DNA of 64,000 nucleotides from Russula earlei (lineage: Eukaryota > Basidiomycota > Agaricomycetes > Russulales > Russulaceae), in the NCBI GenBank assembly GCA_025769875.1, contig JAGFNK010000279.1, positions 1 to 64,000 of the forward strand. Direction: 5' to 3'. The position numbers were made by a program, and so were the translations under genes. Below, piece after piece: positions 23,641 through 33,503 of this stretch. The stretch's first letter is position 1, and each line of letters begins with the position of its first letter. The notes under the pieces are model-generated. The model was not told the origin of the DNA. It saw only the letters and a program-made list of their open reading frames with translations, and made no database searches.

Positions 23641-23980
23641 GGAAGAAGTGATATTGGAGAAGTTTTGACAAGATGATCACCGGAAAAGGGGGATCATGAC
23701 AAAGTGGTTCACCCAGTGAGAGGAACTAATGAAGGTTGACAAGGACTGAGAATAGAGAATGGCAGGTTAAGATTTAGAGCTCAGGGCCCATAACCTATTG
23801 GAGCTCAGAAGTGAACAGCAGATGAGGTGAGAGACAATGGCTTAATTGGATGGATCCATACAAACATGTGAGGGCTATCCTATATACAATAGAATGGAAT
23901 GTATGAAGTAAGTGGGAATGATGTAGTGTGATGTCAGATGAGACAAATATGATGTCAGCTGAGACATTGTAGTGTCTAAT

Positions 23981-24170
23981 ATCTGGAATGCCAACCCCAT
24001 GGGAGTAGATTATTGATTTCTTGAAGGATCTTGTCGAGCTACTGGCATCAAATCTTCATGTATGTATTACAAGTCGCCCGGAAGTTGATATTTGAAATTC
24101 TTTCAAACCTCTAACGTCACTCTGTGTGTCTCTTCATTGTCAAACCGAACAAAAGAAGGATATCACTGAC
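23981..24170 (+). pseudogene. NLR relic piece 3: NACHT, sensor region
   Basis: Matches 8254-8445 of the intact gene (words CATCAAATCTTCATGTATGT, ATTACAAGTCGCCC). It lies between the copia element and the next insertion. Confidence 0.88.
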
Positions 24171-25455
24171 AGTCTTTGGAATTTTGTAAAAATATGACAC
24201 CTGAATCCGGACTGTCGGACTTTGTCAGCAGAGCAGTGCTTGAACATCTTTACAATTCAGAGAATAAATATAATTATTATTTAATGATAAGAATAAATTA
24301 CTTGATAACAGAAGTTGTCATACTTGAAATGGAAATTGTGGCATAACAGAGGGTCAATGTCACGCCGCACTCTTCCACTGCAATGATGCCCAAGCCACAT
24401 CCCGCTCCCTCGCACCTCCACCATCCTGCCAGCAACAGACATCGTGCCCTTGTGATCGTGATGGGGATGCCCTCCTGACAAATTGGCACCACATGAAGGC
24501 TGAACAGCCCCACAAATGCCACTCCCTCATCGCCTCCATCATCCTGCCAACACACACCATGTGACTGCAATCCCGTTTGCATGTGCATTCTCCTGACAAA
24601 CCAATGCACACAAGGGCCAAACAGTCCCACCCAATGCCACTCCCCCACCTTCATCATCTCGCCTCCAATGCATGCTGTGCCATCATGCACGCACCCTCCC
24701 AACAAATCAATACACCACACAAAGGCTGAATGGCCCCACCCAATGCCACCCTTGATGTCACCAAGCAGTGTTCTGGCTTTCAGGTGCTTTCTTTCATTTT
24801 CCCTTTCTTTTCTTCTTTTCTTCCTTTTTATTTTCTTCATGTTCTCGCCTCTGGTCTAGGGTATGCAGGACTGTTCTGGTGGACCTCCAGAATTGGAACC
24901 ATTGCAGTGCGCACAGCAGAGACAATGCTCCACATGCTGCAGCTGCTCCCCCAGTGCCTGCATGCTCACCATGTGCTCAACCCCACTGTTGTCATCCCAC
25001 CCACAATACACATCGCACGATTGCAATCACCTTCATGTGTGCTCACCTGCCTGTGACTCAATTTGTTGTGCTTCTAGGCATTTCTTTTCTTTCTTTTCGC
25101 TTTCTTTTTTTCTTTCCTTTTCTATTAGCTACTCAACTTTGGTCTATAAACATGTACCTTTGAGTAGGCTAGTCTACAATAATAGAACCTGAGTTCTGTC
25201 ATTCTGAGTTCCTGCATGTGGTTAACAGCACCAGCCTTCTCAGGCATCAAGTTGAGCCATTAGATTAAGTTTAAATATTATTTATTTTGTTGTACTTAAC
25301 TCTTGAATACACCATTATGAAACTTAAGAATTGTGTGTAATTATCATCTGCATTTGAAAACAATTGCGGAGTTGATGAGAATTGCCTTGAGGAGCCAAGT
25401 TGGTGGGGCACTTGCCTTCTCTGGAGCGTGACACTTTTTGTGAAAACACATCAAC
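24171..25455. mobile_element. Unclassified 1.3 kb insertion with 10 bp duplication
   Basis: The intact gene reads GATATCACTGAC here; the relic has TATCACTGAC at 24161-24170 and again at 25456-25465, enclosing 1,285 bp. A 9-10 bp duplication fits a Mutator-like element, but the ends show only weak inverted similarity (TTTTGTAAAAATATGACAC against TTTTCACAAAAAGTGTCAC). The interior has CCACxCCC-type repeats with CACCATGTG words and a long CT-rich stretch (24780-25130). The open frames are low-complexity, and no transposase is seen. Confidence 0.7.
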
Positions 25456-25731
25456 TATCACTGACCATGTGACATCCATAGTTAACTCGGATCCAAAGAT
25501 GCAGAGGTGGCGAAATGCAGATAGGGAATTGGTAATCGAAATGCTTGATGAGAGAGCCAATGGAATATAAGAGCATTGCCGTCTCACTGTGGTGGAATAC
25601 TTATCGCATGACACAGGTTCCGATGGGCATTCTGCCAATTGGAAGCCTTACAACACTGCCTCCTACAAAATGTGCGGCATATGCTGGATGAATTTCCCAA
25701 GACTCTGGATGAGACATATGAGCGTGTATTA
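25456..25731 (+). pseudogene. NLR relic piece 4: end of NACHT, intron, start of last exon
   Basis: Matches 8437-8696 of the intact gene including the intron position (GAATATAAGAG in place of GAATGTAAGAA, so the donor GT is lost). Ends GAGCGTGTATTA, where the next element enters at TA. Confidence 0.88.
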
Positions 25732-26345
25732 CTGTCATTTTCATGTGACCTTGCACTTGCCATTTTTGGATGTCATTTCAAGTGCGAAATCAAAACTGCT
25801 ATATCTCAACAGCTTCTCAACAGATTGCCTTGAAACTTTGACAGTAGAACCTTATATACTGTATCTAGGTGCAGCTAAAATATGGGAGCATAATATCCAG
25901 TTCTTGAAATGTCGATTTTCAGGTGCTGACATGGGTGCAAAACTTTGAACTGCCATATCTCAACTGTTTCTCAATTGATTGACTTGAAACTTCGACAATG
26001 GGATCTCATGTACTGTATCTAGGTGCAGCCCAAGAGTTGGGGTCTAATTCTTAATTCTTGAAGTTTCAATTTTTGGGTGTGATCTGAGTGCAAAATTTCG
26101 AACTGCCATATCTCAACCGTTTCTCAATAGATTGCCTTGAAACTTGGACAGTAGAACCTTATATACTGTGTCTAGGTGCAGCTAAAATATGGGAGCCTAG
26201 TGTTCAGTTCCTGAAGTTTCGATTTTTGGGTGCCAATCTGCATGCGAAATTTCGAACTGCCATATCTCAACTATTTCTCAATGGATTGGCTTGAAACTTG
26301 GACAGTATCATCTCATGTACTGTATCTAGATACCGCCAAATAATG
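25732..26345 (+). repeat. Left TIR with internal tandem units
   Basis: Four diverged units of about 150-160 bp start near 25795, 25945, 26095 and 26254. Three of them match the right arm (30427-30936) in inverted order; the fourth extends past the TIR. Confidence 0.75.
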
Positions 26346-26422
26346 GGTTTCACTTGTTAAATTTTCATGTTTTGGGGTGCTGACCAACCCCGAGCACAAT
26401 AGGATATCTCTACACATGACTA

Positions 26423-28041
26423 CAGTGACCCAAAAAACTGTTCAAATGTTTTGTACATTTTCATTGTATTAACCATATCTAGAGAACCACTGCAGATAAT
26501 AATATGTAACTAGGTTTGTTTTTAAGCTCTACATCATAGCTTTGTAATGGTATACTTTATACAGCATAAGCATAATTATTTAGGAAGATATAAGGTATGT
26601 TTGCTGGTGTACCCATTTGAACAGTTTTTTGGCCTTTGTTAGTGAATTCATTATTTCTCAGATTGAGATTCATATTCTTTCCCCAGAGGGCTAAAATTGA
26701 ACATGGAAGTCATGTGACCTATAATAAACTCAAACCATGTGAAATAAGCCAAAACAGCTGCTTCTTCTTCACCAACAACATCATGAAGTCTCCTCTTCCT
26801 CATGAAGTCAACTACATCATCTCCCTTCTCCAGGCCAACCATTCAGTTAGTAACATTGCCAAGGCAGCACACAGAAGCATTGGTTCAATCACCAACATTC
26901 GCCAGAAATACCTTCCTGACCTTCCAAAGTCCTCTAGAGGTTGTCCTTCCAAGCTCTCTAACCTTGACATCTGCTTTGCCACACACCTTCTTAGCTCTGG
27001 AGAAGCAGATACTACTCCTCAGGTTGCTAGAAGGTTGGAGATCATCAAAGAGTCCACTATCTCCAATCAGACCATTTGAAACTACCTTAACAAGGCAGGC
27101 TTGAAGGCAGTTACAAAGAAGAAGAGGCCTTACCTTAAACCAAGTCACTATAGGGCCAGAAAGGACTTTGCAGAAAAGTACCTATACTGGACTGTGGAGG
27201 ACTGAAAGAGGGTAATTTGGTCAGATGAGACCAAAATCAATCATATGGGCTCAGATGGCAAGAAATGGGCTTGGAAAAAAAGAGGAGAGCACCTTTCTGA
27301 ATGCCTTGTTCAGCCAACAGTCAAACATGGAGGAGGTTCCTTGATGTTGTGGGGCTGCATGTCTTGGGAAGGAGTTGGGCATGCAGCAAAGATTGATGGA
27401 AGGATGGATGCTGAACTTTATTGCAGCATTTTGGAGGATGAACTACTTGCATCTATCAAGTAGTTCAAGAAGAAATGCAAAGATACCCTCTTTCAACAGG
27501 ACAATGCCTCAATCCACAAGAGCAGGCTTGCCACATCTTGGTTCCAAGACCACAGAAGTCAGGTCATGGACTGGCCAGCTCAATCCCCAGACCTCAATCC
27601 TATTGAGCATCTTTGGGCTCATCTCAAAAAGAAGCTTGCAGCTTATCCAACACCCCCTAAGGGAATCAATGAACTTTGGGAGTGCACACAGCTGGAATGG
27701 GAGGCCATTGATCATACTGTTGTGCAGAATTTGATAGAATGTATGCCTAGGAGGTGGAAGAGGTGTTCAAAGCAAATGGAGGATACACAAACTACTGATG
27801 TTTGGCATATACCCTATTTAGATACCAAGGCAAAAAAAACTGTTCAAATGGATACACTGGAAGAAATACCTTATATCTTCTTACATAATTATGTTCATAG
27901 TATATATAGTATTTCATTACAAAGCTATGATGTAGAGCTTTAAAACAAGCCCACTAACATGTTATCAGCTGCAGTGGTTCTCTAGATATGATTAATACAA
28001 TGAAAATGTACAAAACATTTGAACAGTTTTTTGGGTCACTG
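26423..28041 (+). mobile_element. Tc1/mariner-like element
   Basis: TIRs of about 200-240 bp begin CAGTGACCCAAAAAACTG and end CAGTTTTTTGGGTCACTG, flanked by TA (26421-26422, 28042-28043). A second inner copy of the motif TTTGAACAGTTTTTTGG (about 26617-26633, inverse near 27836-27850) marks the inner ends of the TIRs. The element carries one transposase frame with three stops. Confidence 0.9.
26783..27943 (+). pseudogene. Tc1-type transposase with three nonsense codons
   Basis: One frame runs from MKSPLPHEVN to the stop at 27941-27943. It has an N-terminal helix-turn-helix region (VSNIAKAAHRSIGSITNIR), then the catalytic positions VIWSDETKI (first Asp), LFQQDNASIH (second Asp) and SPDLNPIEHLW (Glu), as in Tc1 enzymes. 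Three in-frame stops occur: TGA at 27077, TGA near 27204 and TAG at 27461. From family knowledge the replaced residues are Arg, Trp and Trp, so all three fit C:G to T:A transitions (CGA, TGG, TGG). No frameshift is needed. Confidence 0.88.
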
Positions 28042-30426
28042 TATTTACAGCTGTAGTGTGCAACCACAGCAAGAAAAATACAGTGAGACAAACGGAAAAC
28101 ATCACTGGCAGGACGATAGCAGGTCTCCGGACTGTAGCGTGCCAGGTCGGGCATGTGGAGTCTGTGGGGCTTGATTCAAGGGCAGGTAGGAGTGGAAGGG
28201 AGCAGGGGAGAGCAAGGTAGTGCCCTGGAACGCAACGCACATGCGTGCATGCAAGAGGGTGTGTGTGTGTCTTTGAGGGAATGGTTCACACAGGCAGACG
28301 AGACATTTTAACACAGAGGCAAAAGCTGCCTCCTATTCAAGACTGTAGCTACTAGCCTTAAATACTGTAGAAGAAAGGTGGGGTGAGAACTAGGTAATCA
28401 AAAACATGGATGAAAAGACAATGGCATAAGAATCCTACTGCTCCAACTGCGAGTCCGTGAGCATGGGGCAGTGCGGTGAGGACAACAGGGCGAGGCGCTG
28501 TGGGCAGCAAGCCCTCGGATCGAGTGGTGATGATGTCTGTGCATGCATCATCCGAGTCTGTATGTATGCACATGGCGGGGGCAAAGACAATGCTTGAGAG
28601 ATGATGATGAAAGGGGTGAGAGTGGGATTGAAAGGGAGTCGACGATGGGCGAGAGCAATATGACGAAAGGGTGGGGAGCATGAAGCAGACAAAGATACTA
28701 GTGGCGTAGGGGATGGATGTAGATGAGGGAGCGCGAGGCGTGGGTGAAGTCGGAGGCGATTGAGCTGAGGTGTCGTCGCTGTTCCTGGGTGTAGAGTGGG
28801 CAATGCAAGGGAATGATGTTGAGAGGAGCACGTGAGAGGTAAGTGAAAAGAGGGAAAGGAATGACAATAGTTGGAGGGATGATAGGAGGGGAAGGGAGAT
28901 GAGAGACAAAGGGAAAGGAAGACGTGTGGGCAAGGGACGTGAGGGAGGTGGGGGCAAGTGCAAGTCATGTGAGTTTCCCGGTCAGCAGGCTCAGACACCT
29001 TACAGGACTGCTTAGAGGAGGTTTTGCATACCGTCAGGGAATTTGAGGATGTGGGGTGCCATGGCATCTGATGGACCCTCCGTTTTTTGGATGGTCAACA
29101 TCTTGACCTGGGGTCTGGAGAAGGCGACCTCGTGCAACTTTGTGGTTCACTTGCTTTGCCACTCTCCTACAATGGTGGCATAAGAATGAAATAAGCTGAA
29201 AGGGTGTTTGCATTGACTTGCCTTGGCAGCCCATTGAATGGCGACATCAGCCAACCCATGCAGTACCTCCCAGGGTGCCATGAGGCCAGAAGCTGGGAGC
29301 CCACTGCCATCGTCATCCTTGTCTGATGAGTCTGTGCTCATTGTAGTTGATAATGGGAAGGGCCTCTTTAGAAGGGCTCACTTGGGTTCATGGAGCCGGA
29401 CAAGGACTGACCTTGCTCGACACCGGGGCATGAAGGAATCAAGCGGGGGTGAGAGGGGGGGTTCTGTATCCAAGTTATCAGTGGATGCTTTGCCTTGAGG
29501 TCAAGGTCGGGAGGTGGCATGATGACGCGCTCTTGCGTCCGGCACCGGGACCACCAGCGGCAACAAGCATGGAGCTGCAGCAACTGCTTGTGGGATCAAC
29601 AGGAGAATGATTTATAACTCGAGTCAGCACAGTTCGTGGCTGTCAGGGAGGGATGGTGAGGATGCACACGTATGATTTGGTGTATGTTTGCCACGTTCCT
29701 TGGCTTGAAATCTCCACGGAGGCTCAGGCGAGGTGACACGCTCATTTGGGTGCCTATGGGCGATATTGGAAGGCTCCACAACCTTGTGAGAGTGCGAGCA
29801 GAAGAGGTGTGAGCAGAAGATGGTGGCGAGGGGGATGATCATAGTATGGAGGAAGGCCCATGACTGGGGATGAACAAGTTACCTGTGAGATTCATTAACT
29901 CAGTAGTGATCGCTAGCGCATGCTCTGTCAGAGGATCTAGAGTGGAACCTGTCCATGTTGCGAGCAATATTGTTACTGCAAGTAACACATAGCATCTATT
30001 AGACCCTCCACATAGAGGCAAAGACAAGAGATGTAGTTGCCTACTTCAAGACAAACTGACCGACGAAGTTCACTGGGCTGATCGGCAATACTCCCTTCTT
30101 TATTTGGTGATACATTGATCGAGGTAAGATGTGGGTTTCATAATAAAAGACAGAGGAGTATCCTTGGATGGCCTTGAGGGAAAGTAGCTGCATGGCGATC
30201 TGTTGATGCTGTCACCTGCAGAGGAAACATCATCTGCATGGCACCATTGTTGACCAGCAAGTCAATTTGTGCATTTGAAATCACGACAAAGAGCTGGTTA
30301 CCCATCCATATAGAAAAGAGTGGCCCATATATCCTTGACCAGGCTCATAGAGTGTGCTCAGGATAAGAGCAAAGGAAGTAGTAACGAAGGAGCAGGCTGG
30401 GAGGGATCATATGGATATGGCAGGTC
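28042..30426. other. Internal DNA of the long-TIR element
   Basis: 28100-29000 is the inverted copy of the repeat at 4436-5110. Around 29000-29345 a gene fragment reads on minus (next entry). 29350-30420 has no frame I can support; a few short minus frames are Pro/Ser/His-rich. Confidence 0.5.
28995..29345 (-). pseudogene. Captured host-gene fragment, possibly Zn2Cys6 factor
   Basis: On minus: an acidic stretch SSDKDDDGSGLPASG, then MAPWEVLHGLADVAIQWAAK, an intron (GTCAATGC...TTGTAG), then SGKASEP-like and PHILKFPD pieces. I associate the MAPWEVL..GLADVAI block and the following KFPD block with the linker region of a fungal Zn2Cys6 transcription factor common in Agaricomycetes. This is from memory and unsearched. 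No zinc cluster or middle homology region is visible. Stops and a frame change show it is dead. Confidence 0.4.
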
Positions 30427-30936
30427 CAAATTTTTGCATGCAGATTGGCACCCAAAAATCGAAATTTTAGGAACTGAACATTAGGCTCCCATATTTTAGC
30501 TGCACCTAGACACAGTATATAAGGTTCTACTGTCCAAGTTTCAAGGCAATCTATTGAGAAACGGTTGAGATATGGCAGTTCAAAATTTTGCACTCAGATC
30601 ACACCCAAAAATTGAAACTTCAAGAACTAAGAATTAGACCCCAACTCTTGGGCTGCATCTAGATACAGTACATGAGATCCCATTGTCGAGGTTTCAAGTC
30701 AATCGATTGAGAAACAGTTGAGATATGGCAGTTCAAAGTTTTGCACCCATGTCAGCACCTGAAAATCGACATTTCAAGAACTGGGTATCATGCTCCCATA
30801 TTTTAGCTGCACCTAGATACAGTATATAAGGTTCTACTGTCAAAGTTTCAAGGCAATCTGTTGAGAAGCTGTTGAGATATAGCAGTTTTGATTTCACACT
30901 TGAAATGACATCCAAAAATGGCAAGTGCAAGGTCAC

Positions 30937-31340
30937 ACGACGGGCAGGAAGGGATAAGTCGACTCTGCTTATAGTCAACTCAGTGGATAATAAAAGTAAA
31001 ATATTTCAAGTGCTGAGTAGGCTCTGTTGCGGCGACAAATTATATTACATAAGTAATGACCTTAGTTGAGCACGAAAAATGTGACAAAAAAGGTTAAATA
31101 TGGGGAGTCTACTCATTCCGGCACAACTTTTACCCAGGCTAGGGTAAAAGTTGTGCCGGAATGAGTAGACTCCCCATATTTAACCTTTTTTGTCACATTT
31201 TTCGTGCTCAACTAAGGTCATTACTTATGTAATATAATTTGTCGCCGCAACAGAGCCTACTCAGCACTTGAAATATTTTACTTTTATTATCCACTGAGTT
31301 GACTATAAGCAGAGTCGACTTATCCCTTCCTGCCCGTCGT
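30937..31340. mobile_element. 404 bp near-perfect palindrome (foldback MITE)
   Basis: The two halves, from ACGACGGGCAGG to CCTGCCCGTCGT, are almost exact reverse complements around a centre near 31130-31150 (CCAGGCTAGGG spacer). Flanks carry GTCAC on both sides (30932-30936, 31341-31345). A diverged 405 bp copy lies at 56744-57148. There is no coding content. The element is nested in the right TIR of the larger element. Confidence 0.92.
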
Positions 31341-31358
31341 GTCACATGAAAACGACAG

Positions 31359-32410
31359 TAAGGGAGATTACTGTAACAAAGTGACTCGACATCACGCTCA
31401 TCGCCTTCTACAATGCCAGTGCCTCACTGTTGCGATTCGGCCTCTCCGTGTGGCGGAGCTCGCGGAGGTCTTCGCCGTCGACTTCGGGACGGTAGGTGGT
31501 GGTGGGACGTCGATATTAAACACAGATTGGCGATGGGAAGATGTCTCCACGTGCTCAAGTTTGATCACCGTCGTGGAGGAAGATAGCATCCTCAGACGAA
31601 GATAGCCGTCGCAACGAATATGGTTTTCTAGACAAACATATCAGCGTGGACCAAGACGACGGTCCGCGCAAAGTTGGCATTCAAGTCAACCAATTCTCTG
31701 TCAAAGAGTTCCTGACCTCGCCGCGCCTCGCACGTTCAAGCCCAGATGTCTCACGTTTTCACATCCTTCTTGAGCCTGCGAACACGATCCTCGCAAAAGA
31801 TTGCGTTGGCGTTTCGCTTCGATTGGAAGGAAACGTCGACGAATACAATTTCGATAGTGTTTCCCCTCTGGCTTTATATGCGACCAAACATTGCATTGAC
31901 CATGCCAGATCCGAGAATGTATCGTCGCACATTCGGCAAGGCATGGAAGAAGACCTGTTTGACCCGAAGAAGTCGTACTTTTCAGCATGGCCGCGGGTCC
32001 ATGACATGGACCTCGAACCTGTGCTTCGTTCAACTCTTTTCTGTATTGCCCCACATGAGATTAGAAGCGGGACCCCTGTATTATGCCGCATTAAATGGCT
32101 TTCACGACATCGCGGCGCCCCTCATTGCCAACCATCAAGATGTGAACGCTACCGGTGGTTACCTTTTGTCACCACTAGGGGTAGCATTGACGGCCGGACA
32201 CTTCAAGATGACAGTTGCTCTACGAGCGCGGTGCAAACGTAGACGCCCGGGACTTTCGGGGTGGACACCGTTGATTGCTGCGGCGGCCGGGGGGGATCTT
32301 GAAACCTTTCGATGGCTAGTCAGCCATGTGCAGATCCAAAGCTCCCTTCCACTCTCGGCTGGACTGCACTATATTCTGCGGCTGAATGCGGACTTCAGCA
32401 TCACGTAAAT
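31359..32410 (+). pseudogene. NLR relic piece 5: last exon with ankyrin part
   Basis: Matches 8697-9700 of the intact gene: LLQC..LTVAIRPLRVAELAEV, FSVKEFLTSPRLARSSP, PLYYAALNGFHDIA. It shows a 5 bp insertion CTGTA at 31372-31376, a 6 bp insertion after CTACAATG, a loss of about five codons near 31545, an extra 80 bp region near 31590-31670, and frame changes near 32075 and 32215. The ankyrin repeats fade out by 32410. Confidence 0.9.
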
Positions 32411-33480
32411 ATGAATGCCCAAAACCCAAAATACTATTGCCCATCCACCCTTTCGCATTGTGTTTGACCATGTGGGTAAAGACCGGTCACAAGCCTTCGA
32501 TTCGAAGTGCGAAATGCGATGCGGGATCCTCGGTCTTTGCCTTCCGCACGATGACGAGGACGGTGGCGATGTCTGACCGGGGAAAAAGTCCGCAAACTCG
32601 CCGGCTAGGACACCGACGGACCAGGTTTCTATGACGCTCTACAGGAGGGCAACCCTATAGAGATCGTTGATCGATTGTCACGTCTTCTTCTTATCGATCC
32701 GATGCACGATTCCATTTCCACAACTTCGGATGATATTATCGAGCTCAGCATGCCGGCCCGACCCAAACGGAACGCAAAGCCAAGAGGCAGAACGGCCTTC
32801 TGCCGGCTACGACGAGCGGAAGGACGGTGATTAATGTATGTCAATAAGTCCCACCAGAATCTCGTGTCCGAGAAGGAGGCAATCCGGTCTTCTCGGTCAT
32901 GCGGTCCATGGAGGGAGGGGGGCGCAGCGGTCGTTGTCGTCGTGAGCACGGATCGATGGGGGACCGAATTGGCATTCAGGGTGGAAGGAGATGACTCGCT
33001 TGTAAAAGCTCGTCCTTTTCTTCTAAGAATGAAAAAAAAAAAAAATCCTTGCTAGATGGTGTACGAGGCATACGAAGAGCCCGCGGAGAGAGAAAGAAGA
33101 CGGAGACCATCGCGCCGCTTGCCGACGTGCAGTGTGCCGGTGAGTGGGCAGTGCCGCCACATTGAAAGTCCAAGAGAGGTATCATTTTTTTTTCACCGAT
33201 TCGGGTATACCAGCGTTTGAAAACAAACTTTCAAGGCGGAAGTTACTCACAGGACATTAAAAATGCCATGGTGCATAGTAACGGGTGTCATTTAAGGGAA
33301 GCGTCTTTGCCAACTTGCTATGAACTCGTATGAGGTGTTGAACGTGAGGATCACATGATTGTAATATCACGTGTGCAGATCCTTTCCAATCCGTGAACAG
33401 AAAATTTTCACTAGCTATGTGTTTCTCTACAGAAAGCGAAGAAGGGGAAAAGAAATGGATGCGGAGGGGAACGCCATGGA
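32411..33480. other. Shared 3' tract of the second NLR locus, then intergenic DNA
   Basis: 32495-32830 and 32935-33075 mirror 10340-10979 and 12465-12600. A poly-A run lies near 33030-33044. From about 33100 to 33500 I see no coding signal; it is the downstream flank of the oxysterol-binding protein gene. Confidence 0.5.
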
Positions 33481-33503
33481 AACTGGGTCGCGAGCGTGTC
33501 AAC

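Larger units (their letters stand above)
19219..23980 (-). mobile_element. Degenerate Ty1/copia retrotransposon
   Basis: Two LTRs of about 185 bp (19219-20233 with a nested solo LTR, and 23796-23980) bound the element, flanked by the duplication ATCTG (19214-19218, 23981-23985). On minus, GGTTATGGGCCC (23784-23795) follows the 5' LTR as half-initiator-tRNA primer site, and a purine tract GAGGGGGAGT (about 20234-20245) precedes the 3' LTR. Removing the nested LTR leaves about 3.9 kb. Gag and protease are missing; integrase, reverse transcriptase and RNase H remain, full of stops. Confidence 0.88.
25732..31358. mobile_element. Large TA-targeting element with ~520 bp TIRs
   Basis: Ends are CTGTCATTTTCATGTGAC... 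and ...GTCACATGAAAACGACAG, with TA on both sides (25730-25731, 31359-31360). The left arm 25732-26252 is the inverted match of 31341-31358 plus 30427-30936; a palindrome (30937-31340) interrupts the right arm. Each arm holds tandem units of about 150-160 bp (words ACTGCCATATCTCAAC, TTCTCAATNGATTG, CTAGGTGCAGC). Between the arms lie a Tc1/mariner copy and DNA related to other repeats. No transposase belonging to the outer element was found, so it is probably non-autonomous; its superfamily is uncertain. Confidence 0.78.
12673..32410 (+). pseudogene. Second NLR copy, broken by four insertions
   Basis: Five collinear pieces match exons 6-9 of the gene at 6136-10011: 12720-12923, 18903-19218, 23981-24170, 25456-25731 and 31359-32410. 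Removing the insertions at 12924-18902, 19219-23980, 24171-25455 and 25732-31358 leaves about 2 kb in the right order. The Goodbye domain and heptad array are absent; the NACHT part starts soon after a word also found upstream of the intact gene. Frameshifts and small indels lie throughout the pieces, so the gene is dead regardless of the insertions. It appears to be a tandem duplicate of the intact locus, since the 3' tract also matches. Confidence 0.9.

Noticed and set aside
24298..24840. 180-residue minus frame with Lys/Arg-rich start
   Set aside because: The basic start is translation of a polypyrimidine tract, the rest is repeat-derived; it lies inside an insertion defined by target duplications.
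28358..29067. Two ~200-residue minus frames
   Set aside because: Low-complexity Pro/Ser/His translation of a dispersed repeat; two frames overlap and neither shows a domain.
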